DNA of 64,000 nt from Sarcina sp034439435 (GCF_034439435.1 NZ_JAPCKJ010000002.1:557655-621654), one strand, 5' to 3'; shown: positions 25,205-34,667, numbered from the stretch's first letter. Translations and numbers: made by a program. Notes: generated from the sequence alone by a model not told the origin.

Positions 25205-25729
25205 TGTGCCTTTAGTGATATGTTACATGTAAATGCAAAACTACCACTAAAGTTACCCCCCCTTTTAAATTTCTAATTTAGCATACCTTTTAGCCAATAT
25301 GCATCATTTATTTATTATATTAATCTACTTATTATTTAATTCTAATGAATTTCTTGAGTCTGAATCAGATGATTTCACTTATAGGATACATATTTTCCAT
25401 TTACTCAAATAGATAAGTACACAATATAAAATTTTGATTTTCACTTTAGATAAAGTTAATTCCAAAAGGATAACTCAAAATTAAGGTTCACCTAAAACAT
25501 AAAAAAATCACATATGAATTTCTTGTAATTTCACATGTGATTGCCTGTACAAATTGTCTTCCTATTTATTTACTTTTGAGTTCATAAAATAATGTACAAA
25601 TAATAAGCCTTTTTATTATTTATAGAATTATAAATTTTATGAAAAGAAATGCTTAACTTAATATATTGCTTTTTAAGTAAGTTTTTATTAGTTAAGCATA
25701 ATCTTTTATGTGTGAATAATTTTAAACTA
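25205..25729. other. Intergenic region with a hairpin, no gene seen
   Basis: About 525 bases. A hairpin with AATCACAT and ATGTGATT arms lies at 25506-25543, possibly a terminator. A run of seven C is at about 25255. No ORF with a ribosome binding site is evident. Confidence 0.5.
25649..25699 (-). terminator. Hairpin after the 30-residue peptide gene
   Basis: ATGCTTAACT (25649-25658) pairs with AGTTAAGCAT (25690-25699); T-rich loop. It lies 31 bases past the stop at 25730. Confidence 0.55.
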
Positions 25730-25822
25730 TTACTTCTTCTTATTCTTCTTATCTTTATCAAAAAAGCCTATGAAGAATAATGTAGCACCTATAGCTGTTA
25801 ATGTAGCTAATAATTCACTCAT
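25730..25822 (-). CDS. 30-residue membrane peptide with lysine tail
   Basis: ATG 25822 lies six bases after AGAGGTG. The peptide starts MSELLATLTAIGATLFFIGF, a single amphipathic or transmembrane helix, and ends FDKDKKNKKK. The short acidic start, glycine-containing helix and basic tail resemble small membrane stress peptides or amphipathic toxins. It sits 140 bases downstream of the second Bce-like kinase and may be under the same regulation. A hairpin follows. Function unknown. Confidence 0.55.
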   Translation of the reverse strand: MSELLATLTAIGATLFFIGFFDKDKKNKKK

Positions 25823-25965
25823 TGATTTCACCTCTTATATCTCTTATATATTTATACCTTTTATATTTATTGTAATAATTTAATTAATTTTCAATTATAA
25901 ACTGTTTAGCTCTTATAATCGCCTTAAGAACAAATAGACTTCCTACTTTTTCAAGTAAGTTTGAA

Positions 25966-26997
25966 CTAATATTCTACTATGGGAAATATCAAAGATATTT
26001 CAAAGCCTTCTTTATAATCTTCTGAAACTTCCATTTTAAAGTTCAAACTATTAGCAACTTGATTTGCTAAATAAAGCCCCATTCCAGTTGATTTTTTTCT
26101 TTCCTGGCCAGTGTCTCCTGTAAATCCTTTATCAAATAAAAAAGGTAAATCATAAGAATTAGCTCCAATCCCATTATCTCTAATTATGAGTTCTATAGTT
26201 CCATTATTTTTATTAACATTGGTAGAAAGTGTTATGAAAGCTTGTCCTTTTTCTTTATCAGTATATTTTATTGAATTGCTTAATATCTGTCTTAAAACAA
26301 AGGATAATCCCTTTTTATCAGAAACTGCCTTACTATCTCCTACTTCATTGTTAATAATAATTTTTTCCTCTTCTATTAAGTTTTTATATTCCTCTAAAAC
26401 ATCATTACAAATTTCCTTAAGTGATATTTCACTGAATATATAGTCTAAATGATCTGCCTTAACCCTTGAATAATACAGCATTTTCTCAATATCCTCTTGC
26501 ATTTTACTTCTTGAATATTCTAGCCTTTGGTATATTGGAAAAGAAAGTTCTTCCTTCCTATTATCAAGGATAAAGGTCATTAAAGATAATGGAGTTTTTA
26601 TCTCATGAGCCCATGTTTCTATGTATTCTTCATACTCTTTTAAGTTTAAGTCCTGATTTTTAATCTTCTCTTCCTTTTCTCTAAGCCTTGAACCTATTAA
26701 CTTAATAACCTCTTTTTCCTCACCATAGAAAAACTCAAGACAAGCTTCCTCTTCACTTAAATCTGGATTTTCTATAAACTCCATGATTCTTTCTAATTGT
26801 CTTTTCTCTTTATTGTAAAGAATAAAACCAATTAAGCTATATATTAAAATAGAGCCAATAAGCATGGTTGGGAAAATATGGATAAAGCTCTCAGGATTAA
26901 TTAACCAAATAAATATTCCAAACATAACATTTAAAATAATAGTAACAATAAACCAAACCCTGTATTTTAGTAATATATTAATCAATTTTCTAATCAT
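25966..26997 (-). CDS. BceS-like intramembrane-sensing histidine kinase, second copy
   Basis: A 343-residue kinase with two transmembrane helices (about 13-33 and 43-61, separated by about nine residues) and no extracellular domain. The phosphoacceptor is His131 in TWAHEIKTP; N box (LSNSIKYT), G1 (IRDNGIGA), F box (FDKGFTG) and G2 (STGMGLYLA) are present. ATG 26997, behind GAGGAAAAG, is preferred over TTG 27012; it overlaps the regulator stop. No transporter is next to it. The orphan Bce-type transporter at 35020-37825 is a plausible partner. Confidence 0.92.
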   Translation of the reverse strand: MIRKLINILLKYRVWFIVTIILNVMFGIFIWLINPESFIHIFPTMLIGSILIYSLIGFILYNKEKRQLERIMEFIENPDLSEEEACLEFFYGEEKEVIKLIGSRLREKEEKIKNQDLNLKEYEEYIETWAHEIKTPLSLMTFILDNRKEELSFPIYQRLEYSRSKMQEDIEKMLYYSRVKADHLDYIFSEISLKEICNDVLEEYKNLIEEEKIIINNEVGDSKAVSDKKGLSFVLRQILSNSIKYTDKEKGQAFITLSTNVNKNNGTIELIIRDNGIGANSYDLPFLFDKGFTGDTGQERKKSTGMGLYLANQVANSLNFKMEVSEDYKEGFEISLIFPIVEY

Positions 26998-27676
26998 CTT
27001 TCTTTTCCTCAATAGCTACAAGCTTATAACCTTTCCCACGTATAGTCATGATTTCATAGTCCATATTTAAATTCTTAATTGTCTTTTTTAATCTTGTCAT
27101 ATTAACTTGTAATGCATTTTCATCAATATAATCCTTAGTTCCCCATATCTTTTCAAAGAGCATATCTTTTGTAACAATATCATTTGGATTAGATAAAAGA
27201 AGCTCCATTATCTTTCCTTGATTCTCACTTAACACAATTGATTTTTCATTAAAATACATTGTATATGTCTGCAAATCAAGTTTTACTCCTCTTATCTCAA
27301 CAAAATAATTCCTATCTTCATTTCTACGAAGCAAGTTAGAAATTCTAGCTAGTAATCTATCCTTATTGCATGGTTTTGTAAGATACTCATCAGCACCTAA
27401 ACCTAATGCATGAAGTTCATCCTTCAACTGATCTCTGCTAGTTAAAATTAATATAGGGATTGTACTATTCATCTTAATTTCTTTGCATATCTCAAAACCA
27501 GTTATTCCTGGCAAATTAAGATCAAGTAATACAAGTTCAGGAGATTCCTTAAGTATTTCCTCTGCTACATTTGAAAAATCACTTATACAGGAAGCCTCAT
27601 ATCCTGCCTTTTGCAAAATATAAACAAGCTCTTCCCTCATAAATAATTCATCTTCAACTACAACTATTCTCTTCAT
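26990..27676 (-). CDS. OmpR-family response regulator, second Bce-like pair
   Basis: A 228-residue regulator with D9/E10, phosphoacceptor D52 (LVLLDLNLPG), Thr (LTSRD), Lys (YLTKPC) and a winged-helix DNA-binding domain (LSENQGKIMELLLSNPNDIV, VNMTRLKKTI). It starts at ATG 27676 behind GGAAGGGG. The gene order on the minus strand is metallopeptidase-like genes, regulator, kinase, with 14 bases after the upstream gene, so all four are likely one transcript. Confidence 0.92.
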   Translation of the reverse strand: MKRIVVVEDELFMREELVYILQKAGYEASCISDFSNVAEEILKESPELVLLDLNLPGITGFEICKEIKMNSTIPILILTSRDQLKDELHALGLGADEYLTKPCNKDRLLARISNLLRRNEDRNYFVEIRGVKLDLQTYTMYFNEKSIVLSENQGKIMELLLSNPNDIVTKDMLFEKIWGTKDYIDENALQVNMTRLKKTIKNLNMDYEIMTIRGKGYKLVAIEEKKDD

Positions 27677-27690
27677 CTTAATCCCCTTCC

Positions 27691-28521
27691 TTACTTTGAA
27701 AAATCAATATATTCCTTTAACATTAAATCCATTTCCATACTAAGCATTTCTGTAAGTGAATATTTTTCTAAAAGAAACCTAACAAATTTACACCCAAGAA
27801 AATATCCTACATCTGAATACCCTTTGTAACTATTCCAATCTCCAAAGAAGTCTTTTACACTTTCAGAATTAGTAATTCTTATTAAGTATTCTCTCTTTAG
27901 TTCAACTAAATTTTTTTCACACCACTCTATCCATCCATTTTGATTTTGATGATAGTAATTTTCATCTCTACATAGTAATTGCTCAAATAACATAGCTACT
28001 CCCTCACTATAAAGTTGAAAAAGTGCTTTTTCACTAATATTGTTTTGCTTTCCAAAACATCCACCCTTAGTTCTATGCCAAACATGACCTATTTCATGAG
28101 CTATTAAAGCAAACATACTGTCTTCATCACACCAATCAAGTTCAATAATCTTTTCAATTCCAAGAAGAATAACATTTCTATTATCAAGTGATGTTGCCCA
28201 ACCTGCTCCACTACATAACCCTAAGTATAAAATAATATCTACATCAAAATCCTCTTGAAATATTTCATTAAATTTATATCTAATATTACCTGAAACTGCT
28301 ATAAATGATTCATGGACTTGCTTTAATTTTCCCCTACTTGTCAGAGTTTTTTCAATTACAGGAAGTATATCTTTTGTATAATTATAATCTTTAATATCAA
28401 TTTTAACTTTATTAGCTAATTCCCTTGAAATAATATTTGAATAAGTTTCCCAAAGCTCTATATTAAATTCATTTGATGAAAAGCAAGCTAAAATCTCATC
28501 ATATGTATCTATAAAATTCAT
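27691..28521 (-). CDS. Putative zinc metallopeptidase, HEIGH motif
   Basis: A 276-residue protein with no signal peptide. The zinc motif is ALIAHEIGHVWH (His142, Glu143, His146), and a likely third ligand is Glu173 in LYSEGVAMLFE about 30 residues later. This is the gluzincin layout of the DUF2268/peptidase MA-like group. ATG 28521 is chosen over ATG 28530 because TAGGAG directly abuts the latter. It lies 28 bases after the stop of another metallopeptidase-like gene and 14 bases before the response regulator. Cytosolic location, substrate unknown; possibly degrades imported peptides. Confidence 0.75.
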   Translation of the reverse strand: MNFIDTYDEILACFSSNEFNIELWETYSNIISRELANKVKIDIKDYNYTKDILPVIEKTLTSRGKLKQVHESFIAVSGNIRYKFNEIFQEDFDVDIILYLGLCSGAGWATSLDNRNVILLGIEKIIELDWCDEDSMFALIAHEIGHVWHRTKGGCFGKQNNISEKALFQLYSEGVAMLFEQLLCRDENYYHQNQNGWIEWCEKNLVELKREYLIRITNSESVKDFFGDWNSYKGYSDVGYFLGCKFVRFLLEKYSLTEMLSMEMDLMLKEYIDFSK

Positions 28522-28558
28522 TAACACCATCTCCTAACATAAAACTAGTTATTTCATG

Positions 28559-29722
28559 CTAAAAAGTTATCTCTAGTTTTAACTTTTTAGAGTATTTCAA
28601 TATTTCATCATATGTCATTGGCTGTAGGTACATTTGTCTAAAAAATTCTTTTCTCTTATTTAAGTCTAATTCCTCACTAATTTTTATAAAAGTAAGCAAT
28701 GAACTTCCATATGAATATAAATTTGCTCTATAAAATGAATCTTCTTTTGACAACAATATTCGTTTTCTTACAGACTCTCTATCACTAAGAATGTAATTAT
28801 CACAGTAATAATCAACACATTCTTCTAAAGGATATCCAGAGTTAAACATAACATATGAATTATTCTGTACTAGGTGATGTAATTTATCTAATAAAAGCTC
28901 AACTTCCATTTCTAAATCTATTTCATCTTTAAAAACAAAATATACTATAGATTCTCCTACGCCCTCTAACTGTATTATTTCAGGCCCATAGTCTTCTTCA
29001 CAACCGCAAATTTCATTGATTATTTTTTCTCTAATACATTTATTCCAATATGAAAGTTGCATTGCATGTCCAAAAATCTCATGTGCTACAGCGTATCTTA
29101 AATTTGCCTTATTAAACCTACTATTGTCCATATTTAGATTGACTTTTAATATATAATTATCTTCACCAATATTTAAGTAATATCCATAAGGAACTTTTTC
29201 ATCTACAAACTCTATAATACATTCATCATTAAATTCTAATTCTAAATAGCTCTCTACTATAGATTTTTGCCTTTTTAATTCATTTGTTAAATATTCTTTT
29301 AAATCTTCTCTATTCATTGAAAAGCTATAAAATTTTTCATATATTTCTTTTTTGGTATATCTTATTTTTAGTTGTTCTAACTTGGTTTTAACTTCCTTCA
29401 CTATATCATCTATTATATTTTGTGATGTAGTCTTAACAGTAACTCCAATTGTATTTTTCACATATTCTTCATATGGAATATCATAATTTAGTAACGACAT
29501 AAGATAATATTTTGTTGCAATAACTTTTTTAAGTATATACTCATTATTATCTTTTCCATCTAATAATTTCTCATATTTAGTGAAGTCTAATAGAGCTTCT
29601 TCTAAATTATTGTATTTTATAAGTTTATTAGATAATACAAAGTTATCTTTAAACCGTTTACCTAACAATCTTCTTATACCTCTGTACGAGCCAACTATAT
29701 TTTCTTGTAAGTCTCTTTCCAT
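28559..29722 (-). CDS. Putative metallopeptidase with a HEXXGH motif
   Basis: A 387-residue soluble protein. The candidate zinc site is VAHEIFGHAMQ (His214, Glu215, His219). Here the two histidines are one residue further apart than in HEXXH, the HEXXGH form best known from dipeptidyl peptidase III (M49). A glutamate in LEGVGESIV about 40 residues on could be the third ligand. The remainder is helical with no recognised domain. ATG 29722 is preferred because of the strong GAGGTGAGATGT before it; an ATG at 29806 has no site. It is the first gene of the four-gene run with the second peptidase, regulator and kinase. Confidence 0.65.
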   Translation of the reverse strand: MERDLQENIVGSYRGIRRLLGKRFKDNFVLSNKLIKYNNLEEALLDFTKYEKLLDGKDNNEYILKKVIATKYYLMSLLNYDIPYEEYVKNTIGVTVKTTSQNIIDDIVKEVKTKLEQLKIRYTKKEIYEKFYSFSMNREDLKEYLTNELKRQKSIVESYLELEFNDECIIEFVDEKVPYGYYLNIGEDNYILKVNLNMDNSRFNKANLRYAVAHEIFGHAMQLSYWNKCIREKIINEICGCEEDYGPEIIQLEGVGESIVYFVFKDEIDLEMEVELLLDKLHHLVQNNSYVMFNSGYPLEECVDYYCDNYILSDRESVRKRILLSKEDSFYRANLYSYGSSLLTFIKISEELDLNKRKEFFRQMYLQPMTYDEILKYSKKLKLEITF

Positions 29723-29866
29723 ACATCTCACCTCATTATATATCTTATGATATAAATAGTGACTATCTAAGTAAGTGTCAAATTTCTGCCTATCCATTAG
29801 TGTCATAATAACATAAACTCAAATTATATTCCACAAATTCCCATAGCATTAAAATATACATAATAA

Positions 29867-29900
29867 AAAGTTCTAAACCAAATACATGATTTAGAACTTT
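29867..29900 (-). terminator. Terminator of the flavin reductase gene
   Basis: AAAGTTCTAAA and TTTAGAACTTT enclose a 12-base loop, followed on the minus strand by TTTTTATT. It separates the reductase gene from the metallopeptidase operon. Confidence 0.8.
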
Positions 29901-29980
29901 AGTGATTCCTTATGATAGTTTATAATTTTGCACCTCAAAAGTGCTATTAGTATAAAAATATTTTTCTATCCTGCACATAA

Positions 29981-30556
29981 TTAATATAATTTTTTATAAT
30001 TGTTGCCATCAAAAAATGCATTTCCTACTTTACTTCCAATGCGCCAATAATTATTATCCATTGTATATATTAATGGATCAATTTTTTCTGTATCAGGCTC
30101 ACCATCTGTAAAGCAGTCCTTGTCTATGAAAACTTCTACTACTTCTCCAACAAATACTTCCATTTGATGAATATTTATATTATTAATAACCTTACAAACC
30201 AAATTTACTGGACATTCTTTTATCAAAGGAACATCCTTCACTTCACCATAAAATGTTTCAAAAACTTCAGATTTATCACCTTTATTTCCTGATAACAATC
30301 CACAAAAATCAGTTTTTTGCACCAAATTAGTTGAAGGTATATTTACACTAAAAAAACCATTATTTTTGATTCCAATATTTAAATAATGAGTTTTTTCTGA
30401 AGAAATATATATTACAGCTGGATTGACGCTCATTATTCCACAGTTACCAAGAGTTGTATAATTAACTTTTCCATCAACTATTGTACCTGCAAGTATTGCT
30501 GGAATTGGATATATAAAAGGTATATTTCCTACTTTTAATTTGTCCAAATTAGACAC
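29981..30556 (-). CDS. Flavin reductase family protein
   Basis: A 191-residue split-barrel FMN-binding protein. Features are PIPAILAGTIVDGKVNYTTLGNCGIMSVNPAVIYIS, here given in parts: the strand after PIPAILAG, the N.CG segment that contacts FMN, and SEKTHYLNIGIKNNGFFSVN. They match the flavoredoxin/flavin reductase (PF01613) group. The family uses NAD(P)H to reduce flavin or transfers electrons. It starts at ATG 30556. It is downstream of two GNAT genes on the same strand, 26 bases from the first, and may be co-transcribed. Confidence 0.85.
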   Translation of the reverse strand: MSNLDKLKVGNIPFIYPIPAILAGTIVDGKVNYTTLGNCGIMSVNPAVIYISSEKTHYLNIGIKNNGFFSVNIPSTNLVQKTDFCGLLSGNKGDKSEVFETFYGEVKDVPLIKECPVNLVCKVINNINIHQMEVFVGEVVEVFIDKDCFTDGEPDTEKIDPLIYTMDNNYWRIGSKVGNAFFDGNNYKKLY

Positions 30557-30581
30557 CGCCTTTTTATTATTTTAACTACTT

Positions 30582-31133
30582 TTATACATTATCGAATGAG
30601 AATATTATTTTATCTCCATCAAATGTTGATCCACTTTTTTCATTGAAGTTATCCTTGGTATATTCACTAATAGTTTTTCTCCAAAACTTTTCTGCTCTAG
30701 GATTCATACCATATGGTGCCACGTATAATCCCCATTTTCCTGAAAATATATCAAACACCTTTTTTGCTGCAATGGTTGCAATATTTTTACCTCTATATGG
30801 TCTTAATAAAAAGAATTCATAAACGTAATAATCCATTTCTTTAGGAGCAAATTCACCTGTTGCTATTAAATCGAATCCAGCTGGCTTACCATCTACCATT
30901 ATTATGAATGGAAATAATTTATCTGGTTTTTGAAACCAGATATTTTGAACATCATATTGTTCTGATAATGTTTTTATAGGTTCCTCTTCATAAATGCCAT
31001 ATTCATTAGGTACATTTCCATAAACCTCTGATAAATCATACAAATATAACGGATAAATATTTTTTATAATATTTGCATTTTCTTCAGTAGCTAAAACTAC
31101 TTTAACCTCCATAATTTCATCCCAATCTTTCAT
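30582..31133 (-). CDS. GNAT N-acetyltransferase
   Basis: A 183-residue GNAT protein. The core is KPAGFDLIATG (strand 4), YVYEFFLLRPYRGKNIATIA (motif A, the R-G-K-N-I pyrophosphate loop) and NPRAEKFWRKT (helix 4). The substrate is not predictable. The start is uncertain: ATG 31133 is used, but ATG 31112 with GGGATG before it is an alternative. It lies 55 bases after the double-GNAT gene and 25 bases before the flavin reductase start. Confidence 0.82.
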   Translation of the reverse strand: MKDWDEIMEVKVVLATEENANIIKNIYPLYLYDLSEVYGNVPNEYGIYEEEPIKTLSEQYDVQNIWFQKPDKLFPFIIMVDGKPAGFDLIATGEFAPKEMDYYVYEFFLLRPYRGKNIATIAAKKVFDIFSGKWGLYVAPYGMNPRAEKFWRKTISEYTKDNFNEKSGSTFDGDKIIFSFDNV

Positions 31134-31188
31134 TAATTTTTTAAAACTACTCTTATTTTAACTATAATCTTATCTATTTTATTTTCGG

Positions 31189-32169
31189 CTATTCGTGAAA
31201 ACTCTCATTTTTGCAATAATCTGCAATTCTTTCATCAACTCGTCTAACAAAACTATAAGTATAACATTCAAAGTATTTTGTCCAAAATTGAATTGCAGTA
31301 GGATTTAATGTTTCAAAATCAACACCTAAATACTTCAAACCTTCATCTGCCAATATCTTCATAGTATATATTAAAAGTTCTCTTGCTACTAATCCATTTC
31401 TATATTGTTCATGAACATAAGCTCCACAGATATTTAGTACTTCTGGGTCTTCTGAAATGAAAGTTTCAGCTTCTTTACAGACTTCAATATATCCCACAGC
31501 TTTGTTACCATCATATGCAACAAAAAACCTACTTTTCCTTTTCTCACAAATTGCTGCAAACTCATCACCTGTTAAGTGTGCTCTCGGCATGTATATAGGA
31601 CTTTCTCTCATATGATTAGAAAATCTATTTTTCAGCTCTAATAATATACTGGCTTTTTGATAGCCAATTTCTTCATATCTAAATCCACTATCTATCTTCA
31701 CCTCATCTATATATGTCAAATTTAAGATTGCATCACTACAACGTATACCAAAACCATTGAATATCAATGATTCTGCTATTTCTTTATCATGTGCATATTT
31801 ACAAATTGCAAAACTAAATATACCATCTTTAATCATCAATTTAGATAAATTTTCAAATAACATCGACGCTATTCTTTTTCTATTTTCACTTGCAAATGCA
31901 CTTCCAAACAATGGTGAAAATGAACCTTTTACATCTCCAAACTGTCCTTCAAATCCACCCACAAATACTAAATATCCAACAAGCTTTTCATCCTCTATTG
32001 CCATCAATCCATACTTGCTATTAAAAATACCAATTAACGATTCCTTTAATTTTTCCCTGTAATTTTTCACTAACAATTGATTATTGCTAGCACATTCATT
32101 TTTATATTCTTCAATTGCCAATTCAACTGCCTCATCTATATACTTTAATTCTAATTTTATAAACTTCAT
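31189..32169 (-). CDS. Double-domain GNAT acetyltransferase
   Basis: A 326-residue protein with two GNAT folds in tandem. In the first (about 1-150) the site has diverged (SAFASENRKRIASMLFENLS). The second (about 165-326) keeps a clear acetyl-CoA loop, ICGAYVHEQYRNGLVARELL, followed by FETLNPTAIQFWTKYF. This layout, one degenerate and one active domain, is common among Firmicutes acetyltransferases. It starts at ATG 32169 behind GGAGG. Substrate unknown. Confidence 0.85.
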   Translation of the reverse strand: MKFIKLELKYIDEAVELAIEEYKNECASNNQLLVKNYREKLKESLIGIFNSKYGLMAIEDEKLVGYLVFVGGFEGQFGDVKGSFSPLFGSAFASENRKRIASMLFENLSKLMIKDGIFSFAICKYAHDKEIAESLIFNGFGIRCSDAILNLTYIDEVKIDSGFRYEEIGYQKASILLELKNRFSNHMRESPIYMPRAHLTGDEFAAICEKRKSRFFVAYDGNKAVGYIEVCKEAETFISEDPEVLNICGAYVHEQYRNGLVARELLIYTMKILADEGLKYLGVDFETLNPTAIQFWTKYFECYTYSFVRRVDERIADYCKNESFHE

Positions 32170-32302
32170 TGATTCCTCCAGTTACTACTGATAATTTAAT
32201 TTATCTACCATATAAATATTTTAAAGTATAACATTACTATTCGTTCAAATTATCACTTTTGTAATAATATATTGTCTACTTCTTTTGATGACTTAACCCA
32301 AA

Positions 32303-32749
32303 TTAATTTACTTCATAATTCAAAAGTCTACTTTCATATGTTTGTCTATTCTTCTCAAAATCATTGGTCCATTTGAACATGTATTTTAGCATTTCAAAAG
32401 TTGGCTTATAATTACTTTTTTCAACTCCAATTTTTTGCTTTATAAATCGAGTTATTATTCTAAATTTTCTTTTATATAAAGGCGTATCTAAGAAAATTAT
32501 TTTATCTGCTAAATCATAAATCAGCTGTTGACTTTTACGATATGTTCCTTCTATTATCCACGATTCATTTTTATCTATTTTTTCAATAATGCTTTTTTGT
32601 TCCTCATCAGAATGTTTGTATCTCTTTCCATCTGAAAAACCCCATGCAATACAATCACCTTCAAAATATGGAATACTTAATTCTTTAGAAATTTTTTTTG
32701 CTAATGTCGTCTTTCCACTTGCTACAATTCCAAAAATCAGAATCTTCAT
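32303..32749 (-). CDS. P-loop kinase-like NTPase (DNA topology modulation/adenylate kinase-like)
   Basis: A 148-residue single-domain P-loop protein. Walker A is GIVASGKTT near residue 7, a lid-like segment follows (SWIIEGTYRKS), and KIIFLDTPLYKRKFRIITR is the strand plus arginine finger region. It matches the short AAA_17/FlaR-like (topology modulation) group, which resembles adenylate and shikimate kinases. ATG 32749 is selected as the natural N-terminus before MKILIFG; an upstream frame extension has no ribosome binding site. Substrate unknown. Confidence 0.8.
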   Translation of the reverse strand: MKILIFGIVASGKTTLAKKISKELSIPYFEGDCIAWGFSDGKRYKHSDEEQKSIIEKIDKNESWIIEGTYRKSQQLIYDLADKIIFLDTPLYKRKFRIITRFIKQKIGVEKSNYKPTFEMLKYMFKWTNDFEKNRQTYESRLLNYEVN

Positions 32750-33206
32750 ATCATATCTTATCCACCCATAAAAAATCTGCACTACAAATTCTTATTTATA
32801 AATCAGTACTATAAAAATATAACTCTATTTATTTTAACATATACTTTAATTAATGTAATATAAACCCAACTATTTCTTATAAAAAAAGAGATTCATTAAC
32901 TGAACCTCTTTCAATTCATAAATAACTTTTTAATCCTAAAATTATGTATTCCTATAAAGGTTTACTAGCATATTTAGCACCTTCTATAACTTAAGGTCTT
33001 ATTTTAACTATATTTTAAAAAGTTATATTTTTTAATCTTTTATGATATTATATCTTCTTCACTTTAATTATTACTTAATAGAATATAAAAATTAACATAT
33101 GTTTTTTGAACATAAAATAGATTATTACTTTTCATCTATTACTCTATTTCTCTTTGTTTATCTATGCTATAGTTTATATTATTATTTTAATTTCAAATCA
33201 TAGTTA
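32750..33206. other. Intergenic region with a repeated promoter-like block
   Basis: About 455 bases. The block at 32842-32888 is shared with 34619-34667. A weak hairpin follows it (32886-32915). No gene was found between 32920 and 33206. Confidence 0.5.
32842..32888 (-). promoter_or_regulatory. Shared upstream block, copy 1
   Basis: Its minus-strand sequence is almost the same as 34619-34667, including GTTTAYATTA followed by ATTAATTAAAGTATAT. Both copies lie upstream of minus-strand genes (32749 and 34565) and directly after hairpins, so they are probably promoters. A TTTATA/TATGTT pair with 17-base spacing fits, weakly. Confidence 0.45.
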
Positions 33207-33830
33207 TTATATAAAAAGCTCTGGATGAGCAGAAAGACGGTCTTCCTCTGTAATTGCACGACTCACACGACATGGATTTCCAAATGCAAGACTACCCGCT
33301 GGAATATCTCTTGTTACTACAGATCCCGCTCCAATAACACAGCCTTCTCCTATAGTTACTCCAGCACAAATAGTTACATCTCCACCAATCCAGCAATTAT
33401 CCTCAATTGTTATTGGCGCACCATATTCCATATCTGTGACTTTTCCAGTTTTTTCATTATAATATGGGTTTCTATCTTGATAACAAAGTGGGTGCTTAGG
33501 AGTCAATAAAGAAACATTTGGTCCAATAAAAACGCATTCTCCAATTGTAACTTTACAAATATCAAGCACTGTAAAGTTAAAGTTAGCATAACTATTTTTT
33601 CCTATAACTGTATTACTTCCAAAATCAAAGTAAATTGGTCCCTGTAAATAAACACTTTCATGGCATTCAGGCATCAATTCATTGATAATTTCCTTACGTT
33701 TTTCAGTTTCTGTTTCAAATGTATCATTGTATAACTTACAAAGTTTATGTGCTTTTGCACGTTCTTCTGGTAATCCTTCTGTAAATGGATCATATATTTT
33801 ACCATTTAACATTTTATCGCGTTCATTCAT
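33207..33830 (-). CDS. Sugar O-acetyltransferase (maltose/galactoside type)
   Basis: A 207-residue left-handed beta-helix acetyltransferase. The N-terminal MNERDKMLNGKIYDP is the Mac domain start of maltose and galactoside acetyltransferases. The hexapeptide-repeat domain follows, with catalytic-type His in LLTPKHPL, the loop WIGGDVTICAGVTIGEG, and the ending VIGAGSVVTRDIPAGSLAFG. The enzyme transfers acetyl from acetyl-CoA to sugar hydroxyls. It starts at ATG 33830 behind GGGGGAG. A second, more distant member is at 54958-55542. Confidence 0.92.
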   Translation of the reverse strand: MNERDKMLNGKIYDPFTEGLPEERAKAHKLCKLYNDTFETETEKRKEIINELMPECHESVYLQGPIYFDFGSNTVIGKNSYANFNFTVLDICKVTIGECVFIGPNVSLLTPKHPLCYQDRNPYYNEKTGKVTDMEYGAPITIEDNCWIGGDVTICAGVTIGEGCVIGAGSVVTRDIPAGSLAFGNPCRVSRAITEEDRLSAHPELFI

Positions 33831-34010
33831 AAATTTTCTCCCCCTAAATAATGTTTTTAAATATAAAAAAATGATATTACTTTATCTAAAATAATATCAT
33901 TTCTTTATTATTCTTTATATTTTTTTATTATTGTTTATAAAAAAGTTACATTTTTACTTGTTAATCTAAATAACAAAAATTCAACAAACTCTAATTTATA
34001 TATATAAGTT

Positions 34011-34565
34011 TTACATTTTATTTATACCATAACCACCTGAAATACCATCTTGGAATAATGGTATATGAGGAGGATAAAAAGTAAATATCATAAACATAAC
34101 AATTAACACTATAAAAACTATTATAATAATGCTTGAATTAACACCTTTACCATGCTTATAAATGTGCAAACCAAGTAATTGACCAAATATAATTGCAAGT
34201 AATAGAATTATAATATCTACTACTAAAAGCTCTACTCCAAATGCTTGGGTATAAAAATAATAAAGCATAGGTATTGTTATCAATGAAATAATAAGAGTTA
34301 CCAGTGCACTTTGAAACCATTTGTTTTTGTTAATAGAGTACTGCTTACCTTTAAAATAGTAATAAAGCACCCACCATAAAATTACAGGTATTAACACCAT
34401 TTTCGAATGCTCCCATATACTTTCATTTACAGCAGCAAATAGTCCCACTATAGGATTATTTTTAGATAAGTCATATGCAAAATGCATTATTGTGCCTATA
34501 ACAAATAAGGTTGGGATACCTTTTAATATCCATTTTTCCGGAGCGGATAAATCCCTATATTTCAT
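34011..34565 (-). CDS. DUF6512-like integral membrane protein
   Basis: A 184-residue protein with six hydrophobic segments. The N-terminal half contains HFAYDLSKNNPIVGLFAAVN then ESIWEHSKMVLIP, a conserved histidine/glutamate pair in the family I recall as DUF6512. ATG 34565 follows AGGAGG by six bases; the in-frame ATG at 34607 has no such site. The function of the family is not known. It precedes the shared promoter-like block and a strong terminator. Confidence 0.7.
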   Translation of the reverse strand: MKYRDLSAPEKWILKGIPTLFVIGTIMHFAYDLSKNNPIVGLFAAVNESIWEHSKMVLIPVILWWVLYYYFKGKQYSINKNKWFQSALVTLIISLITIPMLYYFYTQAFGVELLVVDIIILLLAIIFGQLLGLHIYKHGKGVNSSIIIIVFIVLIVMFMIFTFYPPHIPLFQDGISGGYGINKM

Positions 34566-34618
34566 ATTTTGCCTCCTGATTAATTTATATATATTTAATT
34601 TACTCATATAATTTTAAA

Positions 34619-34667
34619 ATATACTTTAATTAATATAATGTAAACCTAACTATTTCTAATAAAAAAT
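34619..34667 (-). promoter_or_regulatory. Shared upstream block, copy 2
   Basis: Second copy of the block at 32842-32888. On the minus strand it lies between a terminator (34718-34668) and the DUF6512-like gene. TTTACA and TATTTT are 17 bases apart. Confidence 0.45.

Noticed and set aside
33225..33509. Plus-strand frame opposite the sugar acetyltransferase
   Set aside because: Antisense of hexapeptide repeats; serine- and threonine-rich shadow without initiation signals.
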